64,000 bases of DNA, from the NCBI RefSeq assembly GCF_013282095.1, contig NZ_BLTJ01000008.1:62001-126000 (forward strand), read 5' to 3'. The position numbers and the translations under genes were made by a program. Shown piece after piece: positions 1-9,027 of this stretch. The stretch comes from Enterocloster alcoholdehydrogenati. Its GTDB lineage: Bacteria; Bacillota; Clostridia; Lachnospirales; Lachnospiraceae. Position 1 is the stretch's first letter. The number at the start of each line of letters is the position of its first letter. The notes beneath the pieces are model-generated. The model did no database searches, was not told the DNA's origin, and was given only the letters and a program-made list of their open reading frames with translations.

Positions 1-1116
1 AAGCCCCTGGCGTACTGCCTTTAGAAATGTCTCTTCCTGACCCTCATCCCCGTTTTGAAGGCGGAATTTAAGCGACGGCTGCTGGGACGCGGTGTCCAGA
101 TAGACCTCAATCACATTGTTAAGCCCCAGTGAACGGGCCGTGCGCTGGATCGGGGAGGTATCCTGGTTCATCATATCGGCAAGAAATCCCATATAGATCA
201 CATCCTCATGGCTTAAACCGGAAAGGTCTGCCGTGTAGTCAATAATGGAGGAGTGGATGGCCGGACTGCCCTCATAAGCCGGACTTTCCGCCCGGATCTT
301 TTTAAAGCCGGGAGCCACCGGTTCATGAAACCAGGGGCGCAGATCAAGGCTGCGGCTCTTAAAACGGGACAGATGGTTCTCGTCCAGAAAACGGAGCGCT
401 GCTTCCAGATCGGCGTCCCCATAAAGGATCATCAGGCAGTTGGAGTAGTCATACAGGTTTTCATAGGCTTTTTTTATCTTTTCAAAGGTCATTTCCTTAT
501 AATGAAAATGCAGCCGGCCTAAAAGATTAGCTGCCGTCTGGCCCTGATAGAGTGCTTCTGCTGCCGCGCTGTCGGCATTTTCCTGTATATCGGTGAGATG
601 TCCCCAGTCCTCGCTGAGCACCGTTCCCAGCATGGAAAGCTCCCCGTCAGGCTCCTCCAGCTCAAACCTCAGGCCTTCCCTGCGGAAAAAACGGTCATCC
701 TTCATGGCATCCGGTTCTTCCATGCAGCATAAAAATACATCCATCAGCTTTAACAGCTGTTCCATGCTCAGGGAGCAGACCGGGTAGCAGGTGCAGGTAT
801 TGTCCGTAATCCCGTTCATAAAGGTGGAGTAGCTTTTGCTGTCCATGTCAAAGAAAACATCCCGGCTGGGATATTTGGGGCAGGAGCAGAGCATCAGATG
901 CTCTAATATATGGTTGGAATCCAGCGGATCCAGCTGGGGTGTTCTGTAAATCAGATCAAACCCCAGCTCTCGGTCATCATTATGTATATATAAAAGTCTG
1001 GCTCCGCTGAAGGGATGGAACAGTTCCGCTGTCTCCGCCCCCAGCATGGAGATGGTATTGCGCTCTGTGACGGTAAAACCCCACAGAGTCTGGCCTGTTT
1101 CAGGCAGCCTGGACAT
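1..1116 (-). CDS. M16C (presequence-protease-like) zinc peptidase, 3' end beyond the window
   Basis: This is the first 372 codons of a minus-strand gene that leaves the window at base 1 with no stop. Near residue 70 it has the inverted zinc motif HILEH, embedded in an M16C-like block (HILEHLMLCSCPKYPSRDVF), then the family-like CYPVCS and, further on, REGLRFELEEP, which matches the place where PreP/Cym1 proteins carry the third zinc-binding glutamate. Family members are about 970 residues, so roughly 40% is visible. They degrade unstructured peptides in a closed chamber and in Firmicutes are usually cytoplasmic; no signal peptide is seen. AGGAGG lies 10 nt before the chosen ATG and 4 nt before an in-frame ATG two codons earlier (1122). 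It follows the TSCPD gene on the same strand after 113 nt. Confidence 0.85.
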   Translation of the reverse strand, partial: MSRLPETGQTLWGFTVTERNTISMLGAETAELFHPFSGARLLYIHNDDRELGFDLIYRTPQLDPLDSNHILEHLMLCSCPKYPSRDVFFDMDSKSYSTFMNGITDNTCTCYPVCSLSMEQLLKLMDVFLCCMEEPDAMKDDRFFRREGLRFELEEPDGELSMLGTVLSEDWGHLTDIQENADSAAAEALYQGQTAANLLGRLHFHYKEMTFEKIKKAYENLYDYSNCLMILYGDADLEAALRFLDENHLSRFKSRSLDLRPWFHEPVAPGFKKIRAESPAYEGSPAIHSSIIDYTADLSGLSHEDVIYMGFLADMMNQDTSPIQRTARSLGLNNVIEVYLDTASQQPSLKFRLQNGDEGQEETFLKAVRQGL

Positions 1117-1229
1117 AGGCATATATCCTCCTGGATTATGGTCGGTATGCTCCTTAAGAGCAAAAAATGCTGCACCTTTGGCACTCCTGCCATCGGTACA
1201 GCACACGGTTCCCTCTAAGGGTAGGGTTT

Positions 1230-1478
1230 TTACTGCTGCGCCTTATACTCCTTTAATGCCTGGGCCAGCTGGTCAGGACATGAGGTGGGACGGGGGCCGC
1301 ACTGGATACCCTCCAGACGCTGGATTGCTTCATCCACATCCATGCCCTCTACCAGTCTTGCCACACCCTGCGTATTGCCGGAGCAGCCGCCTGCAAACTG
1401 GACATTAACCAGCCTGTTGTTCTCTACATCAAAGGAAATGGCTCTGGCACATACGCCATGTGTCTTATATGTTGCCAT
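1230..1478 (-). CDS. TSCPD-domain protein (TIGR03905 type)
   Basis: This 82-residue protein starts MATYKTHGVCARAI and ends with the block RPTSCPDQLAQALKEY; the TSCPD signature names the domain. The same domain occurs at the end of some class II ribonucleotide reductases, but stand-alone copies such as this have no established function. Cysteines sit in VCARAI, GGCSGNT, QCGP and SCPD, which suggests metal or redox chemistry, though that is inference. The start is fixed by GGAGGT six bases before the ATG; an upstream in-frame extension lacks such a site. A strong promoter lies about 110 bp upstream, divergent from mtnN. Confidence 0.85.
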   Translation of the reverse strand: MATYKTHGVCARAISFDVENNRLVNVQFAGGCSGNTQGVARLVEGMDVDEAIQRLEGIQCGPRPTSCPDQLAQALKEYKAQQ

Positions 1479-1586
1479 TGGATACCTCCATATGTGTATT
1501 TGTACGTTGGGAATATATCCGTGCGCACATTGTATTTTCACCGGGCAGACGGGGCGTGTGCCCCTGATCTGCTGATGGTAAATTCG

Positions 1587-1615
1587 ATTATGCCCCAAGG
1601 AAGATGGATTGTCAA
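1587..1615 (-). promoter_or_regulatory. Promoter of the TSCPD gene
   Basis: On the minus strand TTGACA (1615-1610) and CATAAT (1592-1587) are separated by 17 bp, a near-consensus vegetative promoter. It is back to back with the mtnN promoter and leaves a leader of about 100 nt before the TSCPD gene. Confidence 0.6.
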
Positions 1616-1623
1616 GAAGATGG

Positions 1624-1653
1624 TTGAAAAAAAGGGGCAGGGCACAGTATAAT
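1624..1653 (+). promoter_or_regulatory. Promoter of mtnN
   Basis: TTGAAA (1624-1629) and TATAAT (1648-1653) with 18 bp spacing, about 50 bp before the mtnN start codon. Confidence 0.6.
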
Positions 1654-1703
1654 GGACGAAAGCGTGTGTGCGCAGAACAGGATAGATGAAGGAGGAAATG
1701 AAC

Positions 1704-2399
1704 ATGATAGCGATTATTGGAGCCATGGATGAGGAAGTGGCAATGTTAAAGGAAAGAATGACGGAGGTACAGGTGGAACGATGGGCGTCCATGGAGTTTT
1801 ATAAGGGAAAACTGGAGGGAAAAGATACGGTAGTGGTGCGCTCCGGTATTGGGAAGGTAAATGCGGCTATGTGCGCCCAGCTTCTGGCTGACCGCTATGC
1901 TCCGTCCTGTATCATCAATACCGGAATTGCCGGTTCTCTGGATGCAGAAATCAACATCGGGGATATAGTGCTTTCTACCGATGCCTTACAGCACGATATG
2001 GATGCAGGGGCCTTTGGATATGAGGCAGGGCAGATCCCCAGAGTGGATACCTTATCTTTCCCCGCAGAGGGAGAACTGGTGCGTCTGGCAGAGGAGTGCT
2101 GCCGTCGGGTAAACCCTGAGATCAATGTCTTTGCAGGCCGTGTGGTTTCTGGGGACCAGTTTATTTCTGATAAGGAGAAAAAGAAGTGGATTCGGGAGAC
2201 ATTTTCCGGTATGTGTACAGAGATGGAAGGAGCCGCCATTGCTCAGGTATGCTATTTTAACAGGATTCCGTTTCTGATCGTGCGTGCGATCTCAGATAAG
2301 GCGGATGACAGTGCGGGCGTAGACTATCCGGTATTTGAGGCTCAGGCGATCCGCCACAGCGTCCGTCTGATGGCGGAGATGGTGCGCTGCATGGGGTAA
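1704..2399 (+). CDS. mtnN: 5'-methylthioadenosine/S-adenosylhomocysteine nucleosidase
   Basis: At 231 residues it has the usual MtnN/Pfs length. It hydrolyses methylthioadenosine and S-adenosylhomocysteine to adenine plus the thioribose sugar, clearing by-products of polyamine synthesis and SAM-dependent methylation and supplying the AI-2 precursor. Visible features are the start IGAMDEEV with the catalytic glutamate, the substrate block EMEGAAIAQVC, and RAISDKAD with the catalytic aspartate. GGAGG lies 8 nt before the chosen ATG (1704); an in-frame ATG at 1686 lies before that site and is less likely. Its substrate MTA would be produced by the SpeE encoded at 27.9 kb, a functional but not a physical link. 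Confidence 0.95.
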   Translation: MIAIIGAMDEEVAMLKERMTEVQVERWASMEFYKGKLEGKDTVVVRSGIGKVNAAMCAQLLADRYAPSCIINTGIAGSLDAEINIGDIVLSTDALQHDMDAGAFGYEAGQIPRVDTLSFPAEGELVRLAEECCRRVNPEINVFAGRVVSGDQFISDKEKKKWIRETFSGMCTEMEGAAIAQVCYFNRIPFLIVRAISDKADDSAGVDYPVFEAQAIRHSVRLMAEMVRCMG

Positions 2400-2689
2400 C
2401 CCCGGGACTTTAACGGCTATAAAGCCCTTTTCCTCCCTTGAGAATCGTTTCGTGGGGGAATTTGACGAACGATTCTAGGGGTTCTCAACTTCCCAAATCG
2501 GATCCCCTGACTATAATAGACCTTACCGGAGCCGCTCGGAGCATTTTTAAAAATGATCCAGACCTGCAGGGGCGGCCGCCGGACGGTAAGGCAGCCGCCA
2601 GGGCTGCCATAGGAGCCGCTATGGCCGCGCGGGAACATTTGTCCCCAGGCGCAGGCGGCAGAGATAAGCAATAGAAAGGGGAATTGGTT
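2400..2689. other. Intergenic stretch with an imperfect stem-loop and a TATAAT box
   Basis: No convincing gene. An 11-bp inverted repeat (2441-2452 with 2466-2476, one bulged base, AGAATCG...CGATTCT) stands about 40 bp after mtnN; it has no T-run, so it is a poor terminator. TATAAT occurs at 2512-2517 without a good -35 element and may drive the following gene. The stretch 2560-2660 is very GC-rich compared with its surroundings. Confidence 0.4.
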
Positions 2690-3463
2690 ATGATGAGTTT
2701 TTTACAGACAGGAAGAGCTTTATACGTGCTGGCGGCGATCTGCCTGGGAGGTATTTTTGTAAGGCTGGCAGCGGGAGGCTTCTATAAACGGCTGATTCGG
2801 GAAAGCGCCAATCTGGCTCTTACAAAAAACCGATATCTGCGCACCCTGCGTCAGAATGCAGAGGATACATACAGAATCAATATGGGAATGAGCAACACCA
2901 GAGTTTATCTGGAACGCCAGCTTTACAGCCTGCGTTTCATGGGCATGAGCCTGCGGGGGCTTGAGAGCCTTGGCGGCCAGCTGACTCTTCTGTGCTTTCT
3001 GGCAGGAGGAGCGGCGGCTTTCCTTTCCTATTGGTATAGAAGTGACAATTACTACATTGTCCTGTACGGCGTCATGGGGATCTTTGGAGGCATGGTCACT
3101 ATGTTTGCGGATTACGGTGTAAATCTGGAGGAAAAACGTCAGCATCTTCTCACCTGTCTCCAGGATCAGCTGGAAAACGCCATGTGGTCCCGGCTGGAGC
3201 GTGAAAATACTACAGACCAGCAGCCTGCTCTTCCCGCAGAGGAGGAGCGCAGGGAACAGGCACCGGTGCGCAGTATCGGGAGAGACCGCAGATCCGGCGC
3301 CCATGCAAGGCGCAGCGCTGAGCAGACAGCGGCCAGCAGAGAGAACCTGAGGGAGGTAAGCCGCGATGCCAGGGAGGACCGATCGGGTGAGAACTGGCTT
3401 CAGGACTTAAATCCCGATCAGAAGCGGATGCTGGGAGAGATGTTAAAGGGATTTATTTCCTGA
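2690..3463 (+). CDS. Two-helix membrane protein of unknown function
   Basis: I do not recognise a named family. The 257-residue product has a hydrophobic N-terminal helix (residues about 7-25), a charged stretch of about 70 residues, then a hairpin of two hydrophobic segments (about 102-120 and 126-145). The C-terminal half (from about 160) is a charged, arginine- and glutamate-rich tail likely to be disordered, ending in NPDQKRMLGEMLKGFIS, which may be a short conserved helix. AAAGGGG lies 8 nt before ATG 2690; ATG 2693 is also possible. It is followed by the pgi promoter, so it appears to be its own unit. Confidence 0.7.
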   Translation: MMSFLQTGRALYVLAAICLGGIFVRLAAGGFYKRLIRESANLALTKNRYLRTLRQNAEDTYRINMGMSNTRVYLERQLYSLRFMGMSLRGLESLGGQLTLLCFLAGGAAAFLSYWYRSDNYYIVLYGVMGIFGGMVTMFADYGVNLEEKRQHLLTCLQDQLENAMWSRLERENTTDQQPALPAEEERREQAPVRSIGRDRRSGAHARRSAEQTAASRENLREVSRDAREDRSGENWLQDLNPDQKRMLGEMLKGFIS

Positions 3464-3497
3464 AATGATAAAAAAAATGGAATTGTAGAATAAAATA

Positions 3498-3506
3498 TGG
3501 TATAAT
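3498..3506 (+). promoter_or_regulatory. Extended -10 promoter of pgi
   Basis: TGGTATAAT: a perfect TATAAT (3501-3506) preceded by the TGn extension. The -35 region is not recognisable, as is usual for extended -10 promoters. It leaves a leader of about 80 nt. Confidence 0.55.
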
Positions 3507-3590
3507 CGGGCCATAAGCGGGCAAAACCGCGGCAATATCAGCCACAGGCCCTTATATGCCTGTGGACATAAGAAAAGGAGAGCGCGAGTT

Positions 3591-4940
3591 ATGGGAAAGG
3601 AAGTAGTTTTTGATTATTCCAGGGCAGCAGAGTTTATTTCCGCGGAAGAGATGGAGAATTTTAAGACCACTGTTATGAGTGCGAAGGATACGCTGGTGAA
3701 TAAATCAGGCGCAGGAAACGATTTTCTGGGATGGATCGACCTGCCCGTTGATTATGACAGGGATGAGTTTGCACGGATTAAAAAAGCAGCGGCAAAGATC
3801 CAGGGGGATTCCGATGTGCTGTTAGTGATCGGCATCGGAGGTTCCTATCTGGGAGCCAGGGCGGCCATTGAATTTCTGACCAACAGTTTTTACAATGTGC
3901 TTCCAAAGGAGGTTCGCAAAACCCCGGAGATCTATTTCGTGGGAAACAGCATCAGCAGTAAGTATATTGCGGATCTGAAGCAGGTGTTGGCGGGAAAGGA
4001 TTTCTCCATCAATATCATTTCCAAGTCGGGAACAACCACAGAACCGGCCATAGCATTCCGTGTGTTTAAGGAAATGCTGACTGAAAAATATGGAAAAGAA
4101 GAGGCAGCAAAGCGTATCTACGCAACCACAGATAAGGCAAGAGGCGCGTTAAAGAATCTGGCAGACGAGGAAGGCTACGAGGAGTTCGTAGTGCCGGATG
4201 ACGTAGGCGGCCGCTTCTCCGTACTGACCGCTGTAGGCCTTCTTCCCATTGCAGTCAGCGGCGCTGATATCGACAGGCTGATGGAGGGTGCTGCTTCCGG
4301 CCGGAAGAAGGCCCTGGAAACTCCCTATGAATCCAACTCCGCTCTTTTATATGCCGCAGTCCGCAATATCCTGCTGCGCAAGGGAAAGACCGTAGAGATC
4401 GTGGCAAACTATGAGCCAAGCCTCCACTATGTATCCGAGTGGTGGAAGCAGCTTTTCGGCGAAAGCGAGGGTAAGGACAACCGGGGTCTGTTCCCCGCAG
4501 CCGTTGATCTGACCACTGATCTTCACTCTATGGGCCAGTTCATTCAGGACGGTGCCCGCATCATGTTTGAGACCGTGATCAATGTAGAGGAATCTCCGGC
4601 CGAGATCCTTCTGAATAAAGAAGATGTGGATACAGACGGTATGAACTACCTGGCAGGAAAGAGCGTGGATTTTGTAAACAAGAGCGCCATGAACGGAACC
4701 ATTCTGGCTCACACCGACGGCAGTGTGCCGAACCTTATGGTAAAGATTCCGGAGCAGAATGAGTTCTATTTAGGCGAGCTGTTCTATTTCTTCGAGTTTG
4801 CCTGCGGCGTCAGCGGCTATATCCTGGGTATCAATCCATTCAACCAGCCGGGCGTTGAAAGCTATAAGAAAAATATGTTTGCGCTCCTTGGAAAGCCAGG
4901 TTATGAGGCCCAGAGAGAAGAACTGTTAAAGAGACTGTAA
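3591..4940 (+). CDS. pgi: Glucose-6-phosphate isomerase
   Basis: This 449-residue enzyme is of the short Bacillus/Clostridium type and interconverts glucose 6-phosphate and fructose 6-phosphate in the cytoplasm. Visible motifs are the phosphate-binding [11 protein letters not shown] (about 80-90), SKSGTTTEP (about 144-152) and the conserved segment KDNRGLFPA near residue 290. AAAGGAG stands before the ATG. It has its own promoter and a terminator immediately after. With tkt next door and two 6-phospho-beta-glucosidases further on, it feeds glucose 6-phosphate into glycolysis. Confidence 0.97.
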   Translation: MGKEVVFDYSRAAEFISAEEMENFKTTVMSAKDTLVNKSGAGNDFLGWIDLPVDYDRDEFARIKKAAAKIQGDSDVLLVIGIGGSYLGARAAIEFLTNSFYNVLPKEVRKTPEIYFVGNSISSKYIADLKQVLAGKDFSINIISKSGTTTEPAIAFRVFKEMLTEKYGKEEAAKRIYATTDKARGALKNLADEEGYEEFVVPDDVGGRFSVLTAVGLLPIAVSGADIDRLMEGAASGRKKALETPYESNSALLYAAVRNILLRKGKTVEIVANYEPSLHYVSEWWKQLFGESEGKDNRGLFPAAVDLTTDLHSMGQFIQDGARIMFETVINVEESPAEILLNKEDVDTDGMNYLAGKSVDFVNKSAMNGTILAHTDGSVPNLMVKIPEQNEFYLGELFYFFEFACGVSGYILGINPFNQPGVESYKKNMFALLGKPGYEAQREELLKRL

Positions 4941-4953
4941 CCGAACGGCAAAA

Positions 4954-4996
4954 GCCGCTTCCGGATCCCTGTTTTGGGAACGGGAGCGGTTTTTTA
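4954..4996 (+). terminator. Intrinsic terminator after pgi
   Basis: A stem built from CCGCTTCC and GGGAGCGG around an inner CCC/GGG stem, followed by a T-run (4990-4996), 14 nt after the pgi stop. Confidence 0.8.
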
Positions 4997-5167
4997 TTTA
5001 TATGGAATAACAAGTCGAACAGATACGTTCATATACTCAGAAAATTCGCATTACAAAATTCCAAACAGGGCCTAGACGGAATGGTAATGAAATGTTAAGA
5101 TTAAGTGTAATACTGGTTTATAGAAATGCAAAACACCATACATGACACACGAGAAAGGAGAACGATC

Positions 5168-7153
5168 ATGGAAATGATCAAGACCAAAACCGCCAATGCC
5201 ATCCGCGTACTCTCTGCGGACGCCATTGAAAAGGCAAAGTCCGGCCATCCGGGACTTCCTTTAGGCTGCGCCTCTATCGCCTACGAACTGTGGGCAGAAC
5301 ATATGAAACACAATCCGGCAGACCCGCAGTGGGCCGACAGGGACCGTTTTGTATTATCGGGAGGTCACGGCTCCATGCTGTTATACTCTCTGTTCCATCT
5401 CTTTGGATACGGAAACCTCTCCATTGAAGATATCAAAAACTTCCGCCAGACCGGTTCCCTGACACCGGGCCACCCGGAGTACGGTCATACCGTAGGGGTA
5501 GAGGCCACTACAGGGCCTCTTGGTCAGGGCATGGGCATGGCAGTGGGTATGGCCATGGCAGAGGCCCATCTGGCTGCTGTATTTAACAAGGAGGACTGCC
5601 GGATTGTTGACCACTATACCTATGTACTGGGCGGGGACGGATGTATGATGGAGGGACTTTCCTCGGAAGCATTCTCTCTGGCAGGCACTCTTGGGCTTGG
5701 GAAACTGATCGTGATCTACGATTCCAATAAGATCTCCATCGAGGGAGACACAGATATCGCTTTTACGGAGGATGTGGCAAAGCGCATGGAGGCATACGGC
5801 TTCGGCGTATTCAGGGTAGAGGATGGCAATGATTTTGACGCCATCGGCGCAGCCCTTGAGGCCGCTAAGGCAGATACGGAGCGGCCATCTGTGATCATCG
5901 TTCGCACACAGATCGGCTATGGCTGCCCGGCAAAGCAGGGCAAGGCTTCCGCTCACGGCGAGCCTCTGGGCGGGGACAATGTGCTTGCATTAAAAGAAAA
6001 TATCGGCTGGGAGAGCAAAGAATCCTTCTTCGTTCCTCAGGATGTTTACGATCACATGGAAACGGTCAAAGAGCGTCTGAAGGCGCCTGAGGAGGCGTGG
6101 AAGGCACGCTTTGCTCAGTATTGTGAGAAGTATCCTGAGATGAAGGAGCTTTGGGATCAGTACCACGACAGGACGCTGGCTGAGAAACTTTATGACCAGG
6201 ACGAGTTCTGGACATTTGAGGACAAGCCTCAGGCTACCAGAAATATTTCCGGAGAACTGTTAAACCGCATCAACAAGGCGGTTCCAAACCTCTTTGGCGG
6301 CTCCGCTGACCTGGCTCCCTCCAATAAGACAGCTTTAAAGGGAGAAGGGGATTTTTCCAGAGAGGACCGCGCCGGAAAGAACCTGCACTTCGGCGTCCGC
6401 GAGCAGGCTATGGCGGCAATCGGAAATGGCCTGGCGCTGCATGGCGGCGTGCTTCCCTATGTTGCTACCTTCTTTGTATTCAGTGATTACATGAAGCCTG
6501 TGGCAAGATTGTCCTCCCTGATGAAGGCGCCTTTGACCTACGTTCTGACCCACGACAGTATCGGCGTAGGCGAGGATGGACCGACCCACGAGCCCATCGA
6601 GCAGCTGGCTATGCTGCGTTCCATGCCAAATTTCCATGTATTCCGCCCTGCGGATGCCAGGGAAACGGCGGCTGCCTGGTATGCAGCAGTGACTTCTAAG
6701 GAAACGCCAACCGCGCTGGTGCTCACCAGACAGAACCTTCCACAGCTGGAAGGAACTGGAAAGGCTGCTTTAAAGGGCGCTTATGTTCTGGAAGATTCCT
6801 CCAAGGAGACGCCGGATGCCATCATTATTGCAACGGGATCAGAAGTAAGCCTGGCGGTAGAGGCAAGGAAACTGCTTCTGGCAGAGGGAATGGATGTAAG
6901 AGTCGTTTCCATGCCGTGTATGGATGTATTTGAGGAGCAGACGGCAGAATATAAAGAGTCTGTGCTTCCAAAGGCTGTGAGAAAGAGAGTTGCCGTAGAG
7001 GCGCTGTCTGACTTTGGGTGGGGCAGATATATAGGTTTAGACGGAGCTTCCGTCTGCATGGAAGGTTTTGGAGCTTCCGGCCCAGCAAATGAACTGTTCG
7101 AGAAATTTGGTTTTACTGCGGCTCATGTGGCTGAGGTGGTTAAGAGTCTCTAA
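5168..7153 (+). CDS. tkt: Transketolase
   Basis: This 661-residue protein is a full-length thiamine-diphosphate transketolase, which moves two-carbon units between pentose-pathway sugars. The cofactor domain carries GHPGLPLG near residue 26 and the TPP/metal motif GDGCMMEG (about 156-163); the pyrimidine domain has GVREQAM and [16 protein letters not shown], and the C-terminal domain is complete. AGGAG lies 7 nt before ATG 5168; an in-frame ATG at 5126 lacks a ribosome site and would add 14 residues not typical of the family. It ends at a strong terminator, so it is monocistronic. Confidence 0.97.
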   Translation: MEMIKTKTANAIRVLSADAIEKAKSGHPGLPLGCASIAYELWAEHMKHNPADPQWADRDRFVLSGGHGSMLLYSLFHLFGYGNLSIEDIKNFRQTGSLTPGHPEYGHTVGVEATTGPLGQGMGMAVGMAMAEAHLAAVFNKEDCRIVDHYTYVLGGDGCMMEGLSSEAFSLAGTLGLGKLIVIYDSNKISIEGDTDIAFTEDVAKRMEAYGFGVFRVEDGNDFDAIGAALEAAKADTERPSVIIVRTQIGYGCPAKQGKASAHGEPLGGDNVLALKENIGWESKESFFVPQDVYDHMETVKERLKAPEEAWKARFAQYCEKYPEMKELWDQYHDRTLAEKLYDQDEFWTFEDKPQATRNISGELLNRINKAVPNLFGGSADLAPSNKTALKGEGDFSREDRAGKNLHFGVREQAMAAIGNGLALHGGVLPYVATFFVFSDYMKPVARLSSLMKAPLTYVLTHDSIGVGEDGPTHEPIEQLAMLRSMPNFHVFRPADARETAAAWYAAVTSKETPTALVLTRQNLPQLEGTGKAALKGAYVLEDSSKETPDAIIIATGSEVSLAVEARKLLLAEGMDVRVVSMPCMDVFEEQTAEYKESVLPKAVRKRVAVEALSDFGWGRYIGLDGASVCMEGFGASGPANELFEKFGFTAAHVAEVVKSL

Positions 7154-7170
7154 ATTTGAATAAAATATAA

Positions 7171-7215
7171 AAAACAGCCGATATATGCTTTAGGGGATAT
7201 ATTGGCTGTTTTTTT
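7171..7215 (+). terminator. Intrinsic terminator after tkt
   Basis: AAAACAGCC and GGCTGTTTT form the outer stem, ATATAT pairs inside, followed by T residues to 7215. The A-rich left side means it could also act on the other strand. Confidence 0.85.
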
Positions 7216-7371
7216 GGACAATTTTCACAACTTTTTAACACGTGGAGCGCTGTGATATCTGTATATGTTCCATGTATAATCAGGAATAAAAATTTGCGGA
7301 TATCAGACGCAGGAGAGCAGCCTGCCCTGAATAACGTAGAAAAGAATGTAAATCAGCAGGAGGATAACAGA

Positions 7372-8178
7372 ATGGAACCATCATTGATCATCGGAATAGT
7401 CGTAGGACTTGCCGCTCTCTTGACGGGTTATACGCTGGAAGGCGGAAAATTAGTCAGTCTTATGCTTTTCAGCCCGGCTCTCATCGTAATAGGCGGCACC
7501 ATAGGCGCAACGGTTGCGTCGTTTTCCCTGAGGGATATTCTTCAGTCATTTAAATATCTGGGAAAAACGTTTCGCCAGCCCAATTCTACCAGCACAAAAA
7601 AGCTGATCGATAAGATACTTGAGATTGCGGCAAAATACCGCACAGAGGGCATTACTGCCCTGGATACCATTGTCCAGGATCCGGAACTGCAAAGAGAAGA
7701 TATGCTGCTTCTGAAAGAGGGGCTGGTTCTTTTGCAGGATGGTAAAAATGAAGAGGATATCCAGTATGTCCTGGAGTCTGAGCTTCATGCATTTTCCACA
7801 CAAAAGGCAGTTGAGGCCAGCGTATTTGAATCTGCCGGGGGCTATTCTCCCACAATGGGCGTTATCGGTACGGTAATGAGCCTTGTAGTCGTGCTTGCCG
7901 CAGGCTTCGGCGATTCTGCCGAGCTGGCGGAAAAGATCAGTACGGCGTTTATTGCAACTTTGTATGGCGTCAGCCTTTCCAATATCGTTTATCTTCCGAT
8001 TGCGAACAAGATGAAGATGCTGACAAAGAAGAGTATTATCCAGAAAGAAATTATTATCGACGGCGTTTGTATGATCTCCAAGGGAGAGGTTGCCCGCAGT
8101 ATGGAAAATGAACTTTCCATGTATTATCAGGCATTTCCGGATGGTCATAAGAACTATAAGGCCGGTATTGAAAACTAG
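7372..8178 (+). CDS. motA: MotA-type flagellar stator subunit
   Basis: This 268-residue membrane protein has the MotA layout: two N-terminal helices (about 4-22 and 30-50), a long cytoplasmic domain with the torque region, then two helices around GVIGTVMSLVVVL and STAFIATLYGVSLSN. MotA4MotB2-type stators pass ions through the membrane and push on the flagellar rotor. AGGAGG lies 8 nt before ATG 7372; upstream in-frame codons lack a ribosome site. motB follows after 11 nt. No other flagellar gene is in the window. The length rules out a ZorA-like tail. Confidence 0.92.
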   Translation: MEPSLIIGIVVGLAALLTGYTLEGGKLVSLMLFSPALIVIGGTIGATVASFSLRDILQSFKYLGKTFRQPNSTSTKKLIDKILEIAAKYRTEGITALDTIVQDPELQREDMLLLKEGLVLLQDGKNEEDIQYVLESELHAFSTQKAVEASVFESAGGYSPTMGVIGTVMSLVVVLAAGFGDSAELAEKISTAFIATLYGVSLSNIVYLPIANKMKMLTKKSIIQKEIIIDGVCMISKGEVARSMENELSMYYQAFPDGHKNYKAGIEN

Positions 8179-8189
8179 GAGGTGAAATC

Positions 8190-8924
8190 ATGGCACGGAA
8201 ACGACGCAGTGAAGAGGAGGAAGGCGGACACGAAAACAGTGAACGCTGGCTTCTTACATATTCGGATATGATCACGCTTCTGCTGGCCTTGTTTATTATC
8301 ATGTATGGAATGAGTACGGAAAATCAGGCCAAAATGCAGGCTATGTCTCAGGCTCTTTCAAATGCTTTTAACGGGTCTGCCAGTGAGGCGGGCGCGGGCA
8401 CAGGTACAGGCACGGGAACCGGGGAAGGAAACGGAACGGCCACGGATCTGGCTTCTCTGGATCCGCTGCAGAGCATTTATGATCAGCTGAACGGCTATAT
8501 CCGAGAGGAGAATCTTGAAAACGATATGCAGCTTGAACGGACGGAGCATTCCATTTCGATTCGTTTGAGGGATGCCCTTTTGTTTGAGGGAAACTCTTCG
8601 CAGTTAAGTCAGGAGAGCCTTCCGACGCTGGAGAAGGTAAGCTCTGCAATCCAGAAGGTATATGGCGGAGTGAACCATATCACGATCACGGGAAATACAG
8701 CCGATCTGGGAAATCGCGATGCGGCCAATGAGAGGGATTCATGGCAGCTTTCCGTGGACCGTGCGGTCAAGGTATTGAATGAGCTGACCGCAGCAGGCCT
8801 TATGCCGGATAAGATGTCCATTGAGGGAAATTCCCATTACCATCCGATTGCTGACAACAGTACAAAAGAAGGGCGGGCAAAAAACCGCCGGGTAGAGATT
8901 ACGATTACCGATTCCGCTAATTAG
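8190..8924 (+). CDS. motB: MotB-type stator subunit with OmpA-like peptidoglycan-binding domain
   Basis: This 244-residue protein has a basic and acidic N-terminus, one membrane helix (about 22-40) containing the ion-carrying aspartate in TYSDMITLLLALF (D26), a low-complexity glycine/threonine linker (about 70-82), and an OmpA-like domain (about 115-244) ending EGRAKNRRVEITI, the expected peptidoglycan-binding signature. The loop that is usually GHTD reads ITGNTADLGNRD and the expected GYGE region reads EGNSHYHP, so the domain is somewhat diverged. It sits 11 nt after motA with its own GGAGG and ends at a strong terminator. Confidence 0.92.
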   Translation: MARKRRSEEEEGGHENSERWLLTYSDMITLLLALFIIMYGMSTENQAKMQAMSQALSNAFNGSASEAGAGTGTGTGTGEGNGTATDLASLDPLQSIYDQLNGYIREENLENDMQLERTEHSISIRLRDALLFEGNSSQLSQESLPTLEKVSSAIQKVYGGVNHITITGNTADLGNRDAANERDSWQLSVDRAVKVLNELTAAGLMPDKMSIEGNSHYHPIADNSTKEGRAKNRRVEITITDSAN

Positions 8925-8934
8925 GATGGAATAT

Positions 8935-8998
8935 AAAAAAGAGGCGTTAAGCAGATGGCCGAAGGGTTTTCTTCGGAATCTGCCGGACGCCTCTTTTT
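8935..8998. terminator. Bidirectional terminator between motB and the isomerase gene
   Basis: A long compound stem: AAAAAAGAGGCGT pairs with ACGCCTCTTTTT, with inner stems GCAGAT/ATCTGC and CCGAA/TTCGG. A-run on the left and T-run on the right fit two convergent genes. Confidence 0.9.
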
Positions 8999-9027
8999 AT
9001 TTGCCATATTTTATTGTGCAGAGCCGA

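Noticed and set aside
2438-2674. A 78-codon plus-strand frame between mtnN and the membrane protein
   Set aside because: TTG start without ribosome site, product of low complexity, and it runs through the stem-loop and the TATAAT box.
8380-8440. A DNA repeat in motB (GGCACAGGTACAGGC-like)
   Set aside because: It only encodes a glycine/threonine linker between the membrane helix and the OmpA domain, common in MotB-like proteins.
7372-8924. A Zorya-like antiphage system (ZorA/ZorB are MotA/MotB relatives)
   Set aside because: MotA has normal length with no long C-terminal tail, MotB is ordinary in layout, and no ZorC, ZorD or ZorE-like gene is adjacent.
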